From Thermoanaerobaculia bacterium (GTDB lineage: Bacteria; Acidobacteriota; Thermoanaerobaculia; Multivoradales; J023): 64,000 bases of DNA. Position 1 is the stretch's first letter. Each line of letters begins with the position of its first letter. Below are positions 8,103 through 17,417 of this stretch, piece after piece. Where the stretch lies: assembly GCA_028066595.1 (NCBI GenBank), contig JALCBJ010000001.1, positions 82,415-146,414 on the forward strand, written 5' to 3'. A program made the translations under genes and the position numbers. A model generated the notes under the pieces. It did no database searches, was not told where the DNA came from, and saw nothing but the letters and a program-made list of their open reading frames with translations.

Positions 8103-9536
8103 ATGCAACCCGCTTTCTGGAACGAGCTTCGGAACCGACTGGAAACCACTCTGGACGCTGAGGAATTCTCTACCTGGATCCAGCCATTGGAGGTCGCACG
8201 AGCCGACAATCGGCAGCTGGTCTTGCAGGCGCCGAACGAACACTTCGTTCATACGCTGGAGCAGAGCTACCGGCCGAAGATGATGAAGGCGCTCAGCACC
8301 ATGGATTCCGGGAGAAGTATCGACGTCTCTTTCACCGTGCGGGACGATCGAGGCGCGATGCGCTCGAATGACGTCTCGTTCCGCCGCCGGCATCGCTCTG
8401 GCAACGGCAGAAAGGGGTACGGAGCAGCACACGGCATGGATGACGACAGGGTAGGCGCTGGCAGCAGGGACATCGACTCGACGGGCACTATCCGTGTCGG
8501 CGACGGCGAATCGCCTCCGGGTGGTCGGAAGTTCGATCCGCGCTACACCTTCGACTCTTTCGTCGTCGGATCGTCGAATCAGTTCTGCCATGCGGCTGCG
8601 CGAGCGGTGGCCGAGAGTCCCTCGTCCAGCTACAACCCGCTGTTTCTCTATGGTGGGGTGGGCCTTGGAAAGACCCACCTGATGCATGCGATCGGCCACG
8701 CGATCGTCGCCGATCACCCCAATCTCCGAGTGCTGTACATCCCCACCGAACAATTCGTCAACGAGTTGATCAGCTCGATTCGTCGCGACCAGATGCACGC
8801 CTTTCGTGAGCGCTATCGCACCATCGATGTCTTGCTCATCGACGACATCCAGTTCATCGCCAACAAAGAGCGGACCCAGGAAGAGTTCTTCCACACCTTC
8901 AACACCCTGTATACCGCGCAGAAGCAGATCATCCTTTCGTCCGACTCGCCGCCGCGAAGTATTCCGACCCTGGAGGAGCGGCTGCGTAGCCGGTTCGAAT
9001 GGGGCCTCATCGCCGACATCCAGCCACCGGAATTCGAGACCAAGATCGCCATCCTCCAGCGCAAGGCGGAGGAAGAGGAAATCGATCTACCGCGCGACGT
9101 CGCAGATTTCATCGCGCACAACTCGAAGACCAACATCCGCGAACTCGAGGGCATGCTGAATCGGGTGATCGCCTTCAGCCAGCTTTCCGGCAGAGCGGTG
9201 TCCCTGGAGCTGACGAAGGAGACCCTGAAAGACATCCTGCCGCAGGGAAAGACCGTTTCGCCGGCCGAGATCATCAAGTTCGTCGCCAGGCACTATGGAC
9301 TCAAGGTCTCCGAGATCAAGAGCAAGAACAACTCCAAGCACATAGCCTTCCCGCGACAGGTGGCGATGTACTTGTGCAAACAGTTGACCCAGATGTCGTA
9401 CCCCGACATCGGCAAACAGTTCAATGGCAAGCACCATTCGACGGTGATCTACTCGGTGGAGAAGATCGAGGAGCTACGGGGAAAAGAGACGGAGATCGAC
9501 GGGACGATCCAGAGCTTGGTCGAACATTTCCGGTGA
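8103..9536 (+). CDS. dnaA: chromosomal replication initiator DnaA
   Basis: A 477-residue AAA+ initiator. Domain I (residues 1 to about 85) begins FWNELRNRLETTLDAEEF. Domain II is a polar, Gly/Arg-rich linker (about 90-150). Domain III carries Walker A GGVGLGKTHL and Walker B VLLIDDIQF. Domain IV ends with the DnaA-box-binding signature SYPDIGKQFNGKHHSTVIYS. It is transcribed away from the box cluster at 7873-7905. The ribosome binding site before the ATG is weak (GACGAAG). Length and domain order are normal. Confidence 0.98.
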   Translation: MQPAFWNELRNRLETTLDAEEFSTWIQPLEVARADNRQLVLQAPNEHFVHTLEQSYRPKMMKALSTMDSGRSIDVSFTVRDDRGAMRSNDVSFRRRHRSGNGRKGYGAAHGMDDDRVGAGSRDIDSTGTIRVGDGESPPGGRKFDPRYTFDSFVVGSSNQFCHAAARAVAESPSSSYNPLFLYGGVGLGKTHLMHAIGHAIVADHPNLRVLYIPTEQFVNELISSIRRDQMHAFRERYRTIDVLLIDDIQFIANKERTQEEFFHTFNTLYTAQKQIILSSDSPPRSIPTLEERLRSRFEWGLIADIQPPEFETKIAILQRKAEEEEIDLPRDVADFIAHNSKTNIRELEGMLNRVIAFSQLSGRAVSLELTKETLKDILPQGKTVSPAEIIKFVARHYGLKVSEIKSKNNSKHIAFPRQVAMYLCKQLTQMSYPDIGKQFNGKHHSTVIYSVEKIEELRGKETEIDGTIQSLVEHFR

Positions 9537-9555
9537 GAACCGTATATTCGTATCT

Positions 9556-10983
9556 ATGAGATACGGTCATCTGAGATGCCAGCCATTGTCCGGTTGGATG
9601 GGCGCGATCCTGGTACTCGCTACTTCCATCTTCGCCTGCGGCTCGGCAAACCGGAGCTGGCAGGCTGTGCTGAAAGGTTCCTCCGTTGACACTCGATTAG
9701 TCGGTGTCTGGGAGAATCCCGCGACGGGTCACGTGGCCGAATTCAGTGCCGAAGGAGTCGAGGTCTATCACCGGTTGGACGACTTCTGCATCGGAGATAC
9801 AGGGGTCGTGCCGGACTATTCGCTGTACCGACTCGATGCGTCACGGAATCGTCTCGAGCTCCAGTACTTCGATTATCGACGACGATCCGAGTTGCTGCAG
9901 GCCCCTCAGGTCTTCACGAGGCTAAGCGCGCTGCCGGAGGCATGTCGCGTCCCGCCCCCGGAGGTGACTCCTCCCGAGCTCTTCGGGCTCGTGGTTCGGT
10001 CCTTCGATCGGTTTTACCGCTTCTTCGACGAGCGGCACGTCGATTGGCAGGCGTCGAAACGAGCAGCTGCGCAACGAGCAGCTGAGCTTTCTAGCGACCT
10101 CGAAGTCTTCGAGCTGTTGTCCGAGATGCTGGCTCCACTCAGCGACGGTCATGTCAACATGAGTCTGGGTGATCAGTTCTTCAACGCAGGTCGATCGAAG
10201 CTCCGCACCCGACTCGGGGACGCCTGGAAAAGCTCGGGATCAGAGCAGCCCGAGGGCGCATTCGTAGCCGAGTGGCATCGAAGCGTGGTGGAATCTGTCG
10301 TTGTTGCTCTGGATCCAGAGACCCATCGGAAGGGTGCCGACGAAGCGATCGAATGGGGCATGATCGAGAGTGTCGGATACGTTCGCATCAATCGGTTCTA
10401 CGGTTTCGCTGACGGGCTCTCCAGATCGGATCAATACGAAGTGCTGGCGGAGGCGCTGTCGGATATGCGGCGGGACCTGCTCGAGGCTTCGCGGCTCATC
10501 GTCGACGTGTCGATGAATGGCGGAGGAAGCGATGCGGCTGCACTCCTCGTGACGTCCTACTTCGCGGACCGTCGCCGGCTCGTTCTGACCTACGAAGCGA
10601 CCGGTGCGCCATCTCAGGAGATCTACGTATCCCCGGTCGCCGCTGGCGAATCCCGGCCGGTCACGCTGTTGACGAGCGAGGTGACAGCGAGCGCCGCCGA
10701 GTCCTTCGTCTTGATGATGAGGGCGCTGCCTCACGTGACACATGCTGGCGAACAGACGCGAGGCGGACTGTCGTCCCTGCTCCCGAAACCGTTTCCGAGC
10801 GGGCTCCGCGTCACGCTCGCGTACCAGTCGGTGCTCGACGCGGAGGGAGTATCGCACGAGGGTACCGGCATACCTCCGGAGCGGGAGATGGTTCTGTTTC
10901 CGGACGCAGATCTCCGGGGAGGTCTGGTCAAGGCGATCGATCAGATCGCCCGCGGGGCGCTGCCGGCGTCGACAGGGGATTAG
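9556..10983 (+). CDS. S41-family peptidase, probable lipoprotein
   Basis: A 475-residue exported protein. The N-terminus has a hydrophobic stretch ending SIFACGS, a plausible lipobox with Cys near residue 28, so it is likely anchored in the periplasm or outer membrane. The C-terminal half matches the tail-specific/tricorn core: SVGYVRINRF, then LIVDVSMNGGGSD, then TASAAESFVLMM containing the likely nucleophile Ser, and GGLSS. No PDZ domain is obvious; residues about 40-250 are not assigned. The start codon lies in the loop of a small inverted repeat (CGTATC/GATACG, 9549-9565). Its stop overlaps the convergent cNMP gene by 4 bases. Confidence 0.85.
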   Translation: MRYGHLRCQPLSGWMGAILVLATSIFACGSANRSWQAVLKGSSVDTRLVGVWENPATGHVAEFSAEGVEVYHRLDDFCIGDTGVVPDYSLYRLDASRNRLELQYFDYRRRSELLQAPQVFTRLSALPEACRVPPPEVTPPELFGLVVRSFDRFYRFFDERHVDWQASKRAAAQRAAELSSDLEVFELLSEMLAPLSDGHVNMSLGDQFFNAGRSKLRTRLGDAWKSSGSEQPEGAFVAEWHRSVVESVVVALDPETHRKGADEAIEWGMIESVGYVRINRFYGFADGLSRSDQYEVLAEALSDMRRDLLEASRLIVDVSMNGGGSDAAALLVTSYFADRRRLVLTYEATGAPSQEIYVSPVAAGESRPVTLLTSEVTASAAESFVLMMRALPHVTHAGEQTRGGLSSLLPKPFPSGLRVTLAYQSVLDAEGVSHEGTGIPPEREMVLFPDADLRGGLVKAIDQIARGALPASTGD

Positions 10984-11993
10984 CTGGGCAGACCCAGGCT
11001 GTCGCCAGATCCGGCTGAGAAGATAAACCAGCCGACCAGCTTGTCGTCTATCTCACGCAGTCGTTTGGCGATCAGGCCGCAGAGCAAACGCAGCAGACGA
11101 AGAGATGAGACCTTCTGGATGTCCAGGATCCCTTCGAGTACCTCTCGGGTGATGGTCAGAACCACCGCTCCTTGATCTGAAGCTTTGGCGTCGGCGGATC
11201 GGGGTTTGTTGTCGATCAACGCCATCTCCCCGAAGTAGTCGCCTCGCTCGAGGAACGCCAGAGCTTCCTCGCCGGCGCCTACGATCTGCTTCGAGATCAT
11301 CACCCGTCCGTCGAGCACTACGTAGAGTCGGTCGCCGTCCTCGCCTTCTCGGAAAATGAACTCGCCGGCGTCGAACTTCTTTTCCTTCGACAGCGAGGCG
11401 AGGAACTTGATCTCCATGGGCGACAAGGCCTGCTGGCGGAAGAGCTCCATCTTGGCCCCGATACCCACCTTGAATTCACCGCTGGCCTCGTCCATCTGCG
11501 GCGAGCTCGGCGGCTTCGGTCCGCCCTTCGAGAAGAACTGTGCCAACACGTCGTTGGTGATACGCAGCTTCTGGGACATGCTCTTCCACAAAGTCCAGTA
11601 GAGCGCCATGGCGAAGCGCTGATTGCCCTGGATGACACCGTCCAAGGCTTCGGCGCTGGTCTGGTAGACCACGGTGTCCTCGATCGTCCTCGCGTCGCCG
11701 GAGCGAGCCTCCGCATCGATGAAACTGGTTTCACCGAACATCGACCCGGATGCGAGAACGGCCAATTTGTACTTACCGTACGGAGTGGACCGCGTGATCT
11801 TCACCTGGCCAGATTCCAGCAGGAACAAGTCTCGCCCAGAGTCACCTTCGCTCAGAATGTTCTGCTCTGCATCAAAGCTCACCCGCGACGTGCACTGGCA
11901 GAACAGGTCCAGGTGATCGCCCGAAAAGTGCGACAAGATGTCGAAGTGGCGGAGTCTGTCGAAGAGGTCCACGGCCGAGTGATTGTACCCCAT
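10980..11993 (-). CDS. protein with two cyclic-nucleotide-binding domains
   Basis: A 337-residue cytoplasmic protein with two cNMP-binding beta-barrels. The first (about 20-135) includes LSEGDSGRDLFLLESGQV and SMFGETSFID. The second (about 185-300) includes FREGEDGDRLYVVLDGRV and GDYFGEMALIDNKPRSADA, the better phosphate-binding cassette. There is no C-terminal helix-turn-helix and no channel or kinase domain, so it probably acts by protein contact as a regulatory or tethering subunit (inference). It converges on the S41 peptidase gene with a 4-base overlap. Confidence 0.9.
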   Translation of the reverse strand: MGYNHSAVDLFDRLRHFDILSHFSGDHLDLFCQCTSRVSFDAEQNILSEGDSGRDLFLLESGQVKITRSTPYGKYKLAVLASGSMFGETSFIDAEARSGDARTIEDTVVYQTSAEALDGVIQGNQRFAMALYWTLWKSMSQKLRITNDVLAQFFSKGGPKPPSSPQMDEASGEFKVGIGAKMELFRQQALSPMEIKFLASLSKEKKFDAGEFIFREGEDGDRLYVVLDGRVMISKQIVGAGEEALAFLERGDYFGEMALIDNKPRSADAKASDQGAVVLTITREVLEGILDIQKVSSLRLLRLLCGLIAKRLREIDDKLVGWFIFSAGSGDSLGLPS

Positions 11994-12072
11994 CGACGGT
12001 GCTCTTCGGCAGGGCGGTTACGCGGGCTGGAAGCCAGCAATCTCTTGAACTATCGATGTTTACGCATAGGAC

Positions 12073-12654
12073 TCATGGCAGCTCCAACTGGGCTGGTCGG
12101 CCGAGCCCGGTGACATGCTGCTCGACGCGATCGAGCCACAGATCGCGGTCCAGGTCGTCGAGGTGCAGGACATCGAGATCCCGAAGCGCCACCTCCTTTT
12201 CCAGTCGCTCGTCGACGGCGCGCTGGAACGCCGGATCCACTGATCGCATACCGTCGGGACGCGGAGTATTCACGATCGGCACGTGGACCAACAGTCCGTA
12301 GGTCGAGGTCCAGTGGTCCACGAGTTGCTCCAGTTTCGGTTGAGCGCCGGAGGATAGGAGGAGATAGACGTAGTTGTCGAGCACGGAGCGGTCACAGATC
12401 ACGACGTCGTAGCGACTGGCAGCGACGATCTCCTCAGCGATCTGCGTGTGGAGGATCCACGATTGCGCGTCGAGAGTCGTGCCCCGATTGATGGGCAGCG
12501 GGCAACGCCGTGCCACTTCGCCGACCACGTCCAAGGAGATGTCGCTGCGTTTGAGTCGAGCCGCCAAGCCGTAGCAGAGTGTGGTCTTGCCGACGCCATG
12601 GCTGCCGACGAAAGCGATCTTCAACGTGTTGTCCAGCACGGCGCTACGGATCAC
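12073..12654 (-). CDS. P-loop ATPase of the AAA_28 / NadR-like kinase type
   Basis: A 193-residue soluble protein. Walker A reads GSHGVGKTTL near residue 18, and a VVICDRSVLDN segment around residue 90 resembles the Walker B/LID region of small-molecule kinases and of the Ttd14/NadR-like AAA_28 family. No NMN or phosphoinositide binding part is recognisable. The substrate is unknown. It lies 33 bases downstream of the class III aminotransferase gene, so the two may be co-transcribed. Confidence 0.8.
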   Translation of the reverse strand: MIRSAVLDNTLKIAFVGSHGVGKTTLCYGLAARLKRSDISLDVVGEVARRCPLPINRGTTLDAQSWILHTQIAEEIVAASRYDVVICDRSVLDNYVYLLLSSGAQPKLEQLVDHWTSTYGLLVHVPIVNTPRPDGMRSVDPAFQRAVDERLEKEVALRDLDVLHLDDLDRDLWLDRVEQHVTGLGRPAQLELP

Positions 12655-12687
12655 TACCCGATCGTGCTGGCGAATTAGGCAGATGGC

Positions 12688-14007
12688 CTAGAAGCATTCT
12701 TCGAGGAGATCGAGGGATAGGTGAAGCAAGTCGCGATCGATGGTGAGGGGTGGTACCAACTGGGCCACCCGCCCTTCAGGTCCGCCGGCCAGCAGCAGGA
12801 TACCTCGCGATCGAGCCTTGGCGGACCAGCCGGCGGCTGTGTCCGAGTCTCGCAGAACGATGCCCCAGAGAAGTCCCAAACCCCGAATCGACTCCACTTC
12901 CTCGAATCGTGCTGGCCAGGAAGCCAGTCGCTTCGCTACCCCCTCGCCGAGCCGTGCCGCGCGCTGGGCCAGTGGCTCGTCGGACTTTGTGACGACCTCG
13001 AGGGTGGCATTTGCCGTTGCGCAGGCAAGAGGGTGTCCGACAAAGGTTCCGGTGTGGATCGCTTCACCGCTCGTCGACCACGCCGCCATGAGCTGCCGGC
13101 GCCCGACCACCGCACCGATGGGAAGGCCGCCCGCCAACGCTTTGCCACAGCACACGAGATCGGGCAATGAACCATCGTCGATACTCAACTGATGTTCTAC
13201 GGCGAAGAGTCTCCCGGTGCGACCGAATCCGGTGAAGATTTCATCGGCGATCAGGATCGTCTCGGTTCTGCGGCAGAGCTCCGCAAGCTCTGCCAACCAT
13301 CCGTCCGGGGCTGGGCGGACTCCCTCCCGTCCTACCACTGGCTCGACGACCGCGGCGGCGACTCGACCCTCCTCGAGCAGTTGGGCGACTTTGCGCAGGC
13401 TGCCGCCGAAGGGGCGCCGCTCGATGTGGGGGTGGAGATGGGGCAGGAACGGGTTTCGAAACTCGTCTCGGGAGGTGAGCGCCAGGGCGCCGAGACTGAG
13501 TCCATGGTAGGCAGGATCGAAGACCAGAAAAGATTGCCTGGGCCTGTTGAGAGATCGATGATGAAGGATCGCAGTTTTTGCAGCGATCTCGAGGGCGTCG
13601 GCACCTGAGACTGCGAGGTGGGTCTGGGCCGACGTGCGATCTCTTACCGGGACCAGATCGCGCAGCCGACGGCACAGCTCGACCCGCTGGGGATGCGCCA
13701 TGACGTCACCGAGGCCGTGGATCAGTGAATGGCCTTGCCTCGCCAGTGCTTCGACGACCTTCGGATGGCGGTGGCCGATCCCGGCGACTCCGAAACCAGC
13801 GGTCAGATCGACGAATCGGTTCCCGTCGACATCGACGACGTTCGAGCCCAGGGCCTCCTGCCATAGAAGACTCGGTCGGCCGCGGTAGATGGTATTGATC
13901 CCCGGAGCCTCCAGCTCTTCCAGAGCTGTGCTGTAACGTAGCGACGCTGGACCGGGAACCTCGGTGAAGATCTCTGGAGGTTGTGAACCGGGATCGCCGA
14001 GTCCCAT
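12688..14007 (-). CDS. class III PLP-dependent aminotransferase
   Basis: A 439-residue fold-type I aminotransferase of the GabT/ArgD group. The N-terminal VDVDGNRFVDLTAGFGVAGIGH motif, the IADEIFTGFGRTG segment holding the cofactor-pyridine Asp, and the Schiff-base Lys in CCGKALAGGLP are all present. The later HTGTFVGHPLACATA motif is also typical. Substrate cannot be told from sequence; 4-aminobutyrate, ornithine or related omega-amino acids are possible. It follows recR by 13 bases on the same strand. Confidence 0.9.
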   Translation of the reverse strand: MGLGDPGSQPPEIFTEVPGPASLRYSTALEELEAPGINTIYRGRPSLLWQEALGSNVVDVDGNRFVDLTAGFGVAGIGHRHPKVVEALARQGHSLIHGLGDVMAHPQRVELCRRLRDLVPVRDRTSAQTHLAVSGADALEIAAKTAILHHRSLNRPRQSFLVFDPAYHGLSLGALALTSRDEFRNPFLPHLHPHIERRPFGGSLRKVAQLLEEGRVAAAVVEPVVGREGVRPAPDGWLAELAELCRRTETILIADEIFTGFGRTGRLFAVEHQLSIDDGSLPDLVCCGKALAGGLPIGAVVGRRQLMAAWSTSGEAIHTGTFVGHPLACATANATLEVVTKSDEPLAQRAARLGEGVAKRLASWPARFEEVESIRGLGLLWGIVLRDSDTAAGWSAKARSRGILLLAGGPEGRVAQLVPPLTIDRDLLHLSLDLLEECF

Positions 14008-14020
14008 CGCAGCCCCCAGG

Positions 14021-14632
14021 TCAGAGCGCGCGTCGGCCCGCCAGGGAGCGACCGAGTGTCACCTCGTCGGTGAACTCGATATCACCGCCCACGGGCATTC
14101 CAAAGGCCAACCGGCTGACACGGATGCCCTTCGGTTTGATCAACCGTGCCAGGTACAGCGCGGTGGCCTCGCCTTCGACATCTGGGTTGGTGGCGAGGAT
14201 GACCTCGTCTACCCCCGTGAGTCGATCCATGAGTCGGTCGACGCCCAACTCGCGAGGCCCGATGCCGCGCTGGGGCGATAGCGTACCGAGCAGTACATGG
14301 TAGAGGCCCTGGTGCTCTCGGGTTCGCTCGATGGCCGGAATGTTGAACGGTTCCTCGACGACGCAGATTTTGGTTCGATCCCTCTCGGGATCGGAGCAGT
14401 AGGAGCACGGCTGGCGATCGGTAATCGAGTTACAGACCTCGCAGTGGAAGAGCTTTTCTTTGACCTCGACGATGGCCTGGGCCAGAGTGCGCGCGTCGTC
14501 TTCCGTGACTCGAAGCAGATGATGCGCAAGGCGTGCAGCCGTCTTCTGACCGATTCCCGGTAGGCGGGATAGCTCGCGTACCAACTTGGAAAGGGGATCG
14601 AGGGAAGAGGGCGTGTTCACATCGGAGAGCAT
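14021..14632 (-). CDS. recR: recombination mediator RecR
   Basis: A 203-residue RecR. The N-terminal helix-hairpin-helix contains LSRLPGIGQKTAARLAHHLL, the C4 zinc finger is CEVCNSITDRQPCSYC, and the Toprim domain covers roughly residues 85-180 (ICVVEEPFN, ILATNPDVEGEATALYLA). With RecF it promotes RecA loading at gaps. It is the last gene of the conserved dnaX-ybaB-recR block. Confidence 0.97.
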   Translation of the reverse strand: MLSDVNTPSSLDPLSKLVRELSRLPGIGQKTAARLAHHLLRVTEDDARTLAQAIVEVKEKLFHCEVCNSITDRQPCSYCSDPERDRTKICVVEEPFNIPAIERTREHQGLYHVLLGTLSPQRGIGPRELGVDRLMDRLTGVDEVILATNPDVEGEATALYLARLIKPKGIRVSRLAFGMPVGGDIEFTDEVTLGRSLAGRRAL

Positions 14633-14660
14633 CGAGAGGGACGAAATCGGCCGAAGTCAG

Positions 14661-14700
14661 AGTGCACGCGTCCTAGAAAGAGTGCACGCGTCCTAGAAAA
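14661..14700. repeat. two-copy 20-base tandem repeat across the ybaB stop codon
   Basis: The 20 bases at 14661-14680 (beginning AGTGCACGCGTCC) recur at 14681-14700 with one difference in the last base. The ybaB stop codon (14693-14695, minus) lies in the second copy, and the same TAG recurs in the first copy. The duplication therefore repeated the gene's 3' end without changing the protein. Confidence 0.9.
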
Positions 14701-14986
14701 GGTTGGGGAGACCCGAGGCCATGGAACCCAACTTGTCGCGCAGCGTCTCGTCGACCTTCGAGTTGGCAGAGTTGACCGCAGCAAGGATCAGATCCTGCAA
14801 CATGTCGAGGTCGTCAGGATCCGCAGCCTCGGGATCGATTTTCACCGCCACCAAGCGTTTGTTGCCGTCCATCCGTACCGATACGAGACCGCCGCCGACT
14901 GTGGTTTCCACCACGGTCTCGTTCAGCTCACGCTTCATCTTCTCCTGCATGTCCTGCGCTTGGCGCAGCAGCTTCTGCATGTTCAT
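14693..14986 (-). CDS. ybaB: YbaB/EbfC nucleoid-associated protein
   Basis: A 97-residue dimeric DNA-binding protein of the YbaB/EbfC family. The N-terminal helix reads MQKLLRQAQDMQEKMKREL, followed by VETTVGGGLVSVRMDGNKRL and the C-terminal dimerisation part ending GLPNLF. It sits between dnaX and recR, the standard arrangement. Confidence 0.96.
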   Translation of the reverse strand: MNMQKLLRQAQDMQEKMKRELNETVVETTVGGGLVSVRMDGNKRLVAVKIDPEAADPDDLDMLQDLILAAVNSANSKVDETLRDKLGSMASGLPNLF

Positions 14987-15022
14987 CTCGTCTCCTCGGC
15001 GTGACGGGTCAGCGCCTAGTAC

Positions 15023-17026
15023 CTAGGGCGGCGCAGCCTCTTCCACTTCGTCGCTGATTCTTCGGATCTTACCCCTGAAGAGGCTCTGTACCAGCTGGAC
15101 CGTCGGGAGATTTTCCACGATCTGCAGGGTTTCCGGGGTGGGTTCCGCCCGTCTGGGTGACGTACCGTTGTCCGGCTGCGTCGGGGCCGGGCGGTCTGGC
15201 GGGGCGAAGTCCAGCTCGGCCGTTTGAGCCTCGGGCGCGCGCCGATCGTAGAGGTCCACAGGGGGTGGATCAGATCGAGGCACGGTCTCGGCGCTCGGCG
15301 GGTTTGCATACCGAGCGCTGCGCGAGCCGTTTCTGCTATCAGGCCGCGGCGGATCGACCTCTTTCACCGGCGGGGCCGACGTGCGATCGACTACGTATTC
15401 CGCGAGATCGTCCGCCGATGATTCGATGCGCCATGGAATCCCCGGACCAAAGATCTTGCGTAGTGCCTCTTCCAACGCGTCTGCGTTGCGTCGTCTGCTC
15501 AGTGCCGACCGGACGTGTCGCTCCTCTTGGTCGAGGACGATGACGAAGCTGCCGGACCGTAGACCCAAGCGGGTCGCCCGCAGCGGGCCGGCGAACGACG
15601 GCGGTAGCAATTCCAGAACGGAACCGATGCGCGAAGGGTCGAGTGCAGCGGTAGACGTAGATCGGCTAGGCGCCGAGCCAACGGGTTCGGCAGTCCTCGA
15701 CTCGTCAGCGCTCGATGCACTCGCCTCCGAGACTGCATCTGTCTCGTCTGCAACAGCTTCCTCACTTCGGCTGTGTGCTGCTGCGGGATTTCCTCGCCGC
15801 GGTGTGCTCGATCCGCCGCCTCCCAGCGCCCCGGTGGGGCTGTTTCCGGAGGGTCCTCGGGGTGGCGTTACCGTCCCGCCACTGTCGGAACCCGCCGCGA
15901 GGAGGGCTTCGATCTGTTCGACGCGTGGTAGCTCGGCCGCCCGCAACCAGGCAATCTCGAGAGCTACTCCTGCGAACTCGCTCCGCTTGACCGTAGCTTC
16001 CGAGGCCAGCAGTAAATGTAGGATCTGGAGGAGACCTCGATAGCCACCGGGTCGCGAGCTCACCAGTTCTGCCAGGGTTTTCGCTTCCTCGGCTGGAAGG
16101 TCGATGGTGCTTGGATCACCTCCCATGGCCAGGTGCAGACCGTCTCGGCAGAACGAAAGAAACTGGCCGAACACGTGGTGGGGATCCCAGCCGTTGCTCT
16201 CTACCTCCCGTGATACGGCCGACACTTCCAGGGCGTCACCCTCGAGGACGGCCTTCAGTAGGCGACCGAAAAGAGCCGCGTCGAAGCCTGCCAGGAGTTG
16301 CCCGGCCTCGTCATCGGAGATGGTGCCATGGCCGAACGTCGACATTTGGTCCAGGAGCGCCACGGCGTCTCGGACGCTACCCTCTCCCGCGCGGGCGATG
16401 AGGCGGAGCGCCGCATCAGAGGCTATGATGTCTTCGGCGTCGCAGATACGCCGAAGGTGGGCGGCTACCACTGGTGACGCCACCCTCCGGAACTGGAACT
16501 CCTGACAGCGCGACAAGATCGTCGCGGGTACGGCGTCTATTTCGGTAGTGGCGAAGATGAAGACTAGGTGGGGCGGCGGCTCCTCGACGATCTTGAGCAG
16601 AGCATCGAAGGCCTGGCGCGACAAGCGGTGTACCTCGTCGAGAACGACCACCTTGTAACGACCGCGCACGGGCGCATAGCGCAGGGTCTCCGTGAGCTCA
16701 CGCACCTGCTCTACCTTGGAGTAGGTGGCTGCATCGACCTCTAAAACGTCTAGGGTACCGCCGTCGTTGATCTCACGGCACGAGTCGCAGTCGTTGCAGG
16801 GATCAGCTGCCAGTCCCCCGTCCGGGCCACTCAGGCAGTTCAGCGCCTTGGCCAGGACACGAGCGGCGGTCGTCTTGCCGACACCTCGAATGCCGGAGAA
16901 CAGGTAGGCCTGGGCGATGCGCCCGTCCGACAGTGCGTTTCGCAGAGCGGTGACGACATGGTCCTGCCCCACCAGGCTGTCAAAGTCCGGCGGCCGCCAT
17001 TTGCGGGCGAGAACCTGGTAGGACAT
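15023..17026 (-). CDS. dnaX: DNA polymerase III subunits gamma and tau
   Basis: The clamp-loader ATPase, 667 residues. The N-terminus is canonical (YQVLARKWRPPDFDSLVGQ). Walker A is GIRGVGKTTAA, the zinc-binding cysteines follow (PCNDCDSC), Walker B and sensor are VVVLDEVHRLS and FIFATTE. After residue 370 comes a low-complexity Ser/Pro/Arg-rich linker, then a tau-like C-terminal region (about 485-560). No obvious A-run slippage site for a separate gamma form was noticed. It lies directly downstream of the SRP RNA gene. Confidence 0.96.
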   Translation of the reverse strand: MSYQVLARKWRPPDFDSLVGQDHVVTALRNALSDGRIAQAYLFSGIRGVGKTTAARVLAKALNCLSGPDGGLAADPCNDCDSCREINDGGTLDVLEVDAATYSKVEQVRELTETLRYAPVRGRYKVVVLDEVHRLSRQAFDALLKIVEEPPPHLVFIFATTEIDAVPATILSRCQEFQFRRVASPVVAAHLRRICDAEDIIASDAALRLIARAGEGSVRDAVALLDQMSTFGHGTISDDEAGQLLAGFDAALFGRLLKAVLEGDALEVSAVSREVESNGWDPHHVFGQFLSFCRDGLHLAMGGDPSTIDLPAEEAKTLAELVSSRPGGYRGLLQILHLLLASEATVKRSEFAGVALEIAWLRAAELPRVEQIEALLAAGSDSGGTVTPPRGPSGNSPTGALGGGGSSTPRRGNPAAAHSRSEEAVADETDAVSEASASSADESRTAEPVGSAPSRSTSTAALDPSRIGSVLELLPPSFAGPLRATRLGLRSGSFVIVLDQEERHVRSALSRRRNADALEEALRKIFGPGIPWRIESSADDLAEYVVDRTSAPPVKEVDPPRPDSRNGSRSARYANPPSAETVPRSDPPPVDLYDRRAPEAQTAELDFAPPDRPAPTQPDNGTSPRRAEPTPETLQIVENLPTVQLVQSLFRGKIRRISDEVEEAAPP

Positions 17027-17060
17027 CGCGGTGTCGTTATCCTCTGTGGATCGGAGTCTG

Positions 17061-17171
17061 GCGAAGGGTTCCGGCGAATCTGCGGCACCCGGAGCGAGTA
17101 CCTTATCGCTGCTCCCTTCCGGGCCTGACGAGGTTCGGAATCGTCCGGTGCACAGGACCCGAACCCTTCGC
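17061..17171 (-). ncRNA. ffs: small (4.5S-type) signal recognition particle RNA
   Basis: The minus strand carries the conserved SRP domain IV sequence GTCAGGCCCGGAAGGGAGCA (GGAA tetraloop and internal loop that bind Ffh). The ends pair exactly: GCGAAGGGTTC at 17061-17071 is complementary to 17161-17171. Beyond one mismatch the pairing extends to CGGAGTCT/AGACTCCG (17052-17059 with 17173-17180), so the transcript may reach about 129 bases. No Alu domain is present, as expected for the short bacterial form. The ffs-dnaX-ybaB-recR order is widespread. Confidence 0.93.
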
Positions 17172-17417
17172 GAGACTCCGTTCGGTCGCCCGAGGACGTC
17201 GGTTGACTACGTCCGGGCAGAAGCGTCTCGAACGATGATGCTATCAGTCGACGGGTCGAAGTAAAGCAGTGGACATCGCCGACGTTCCTCCCGAACCAGG
17301 TGACAGTAAGTACGGAATCACATAGTATTGCGCGCCCTGGCCGCGGCGGCCGGGTCTGCCAAGCAGCCTGGCCGCGGTGGCGCCGATCTCCACCTTTTCG
17401 AGTCTCCCGAGGAAGCG

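Noticed and set aside
7445-8209. Minus-strand open frame through the dnaA upstream region
   Set aside because: It overlaps the dnaA start and the DnaA boxes, is Ser/Arg-rich without motifs, and has no convincing ribosome binding site.
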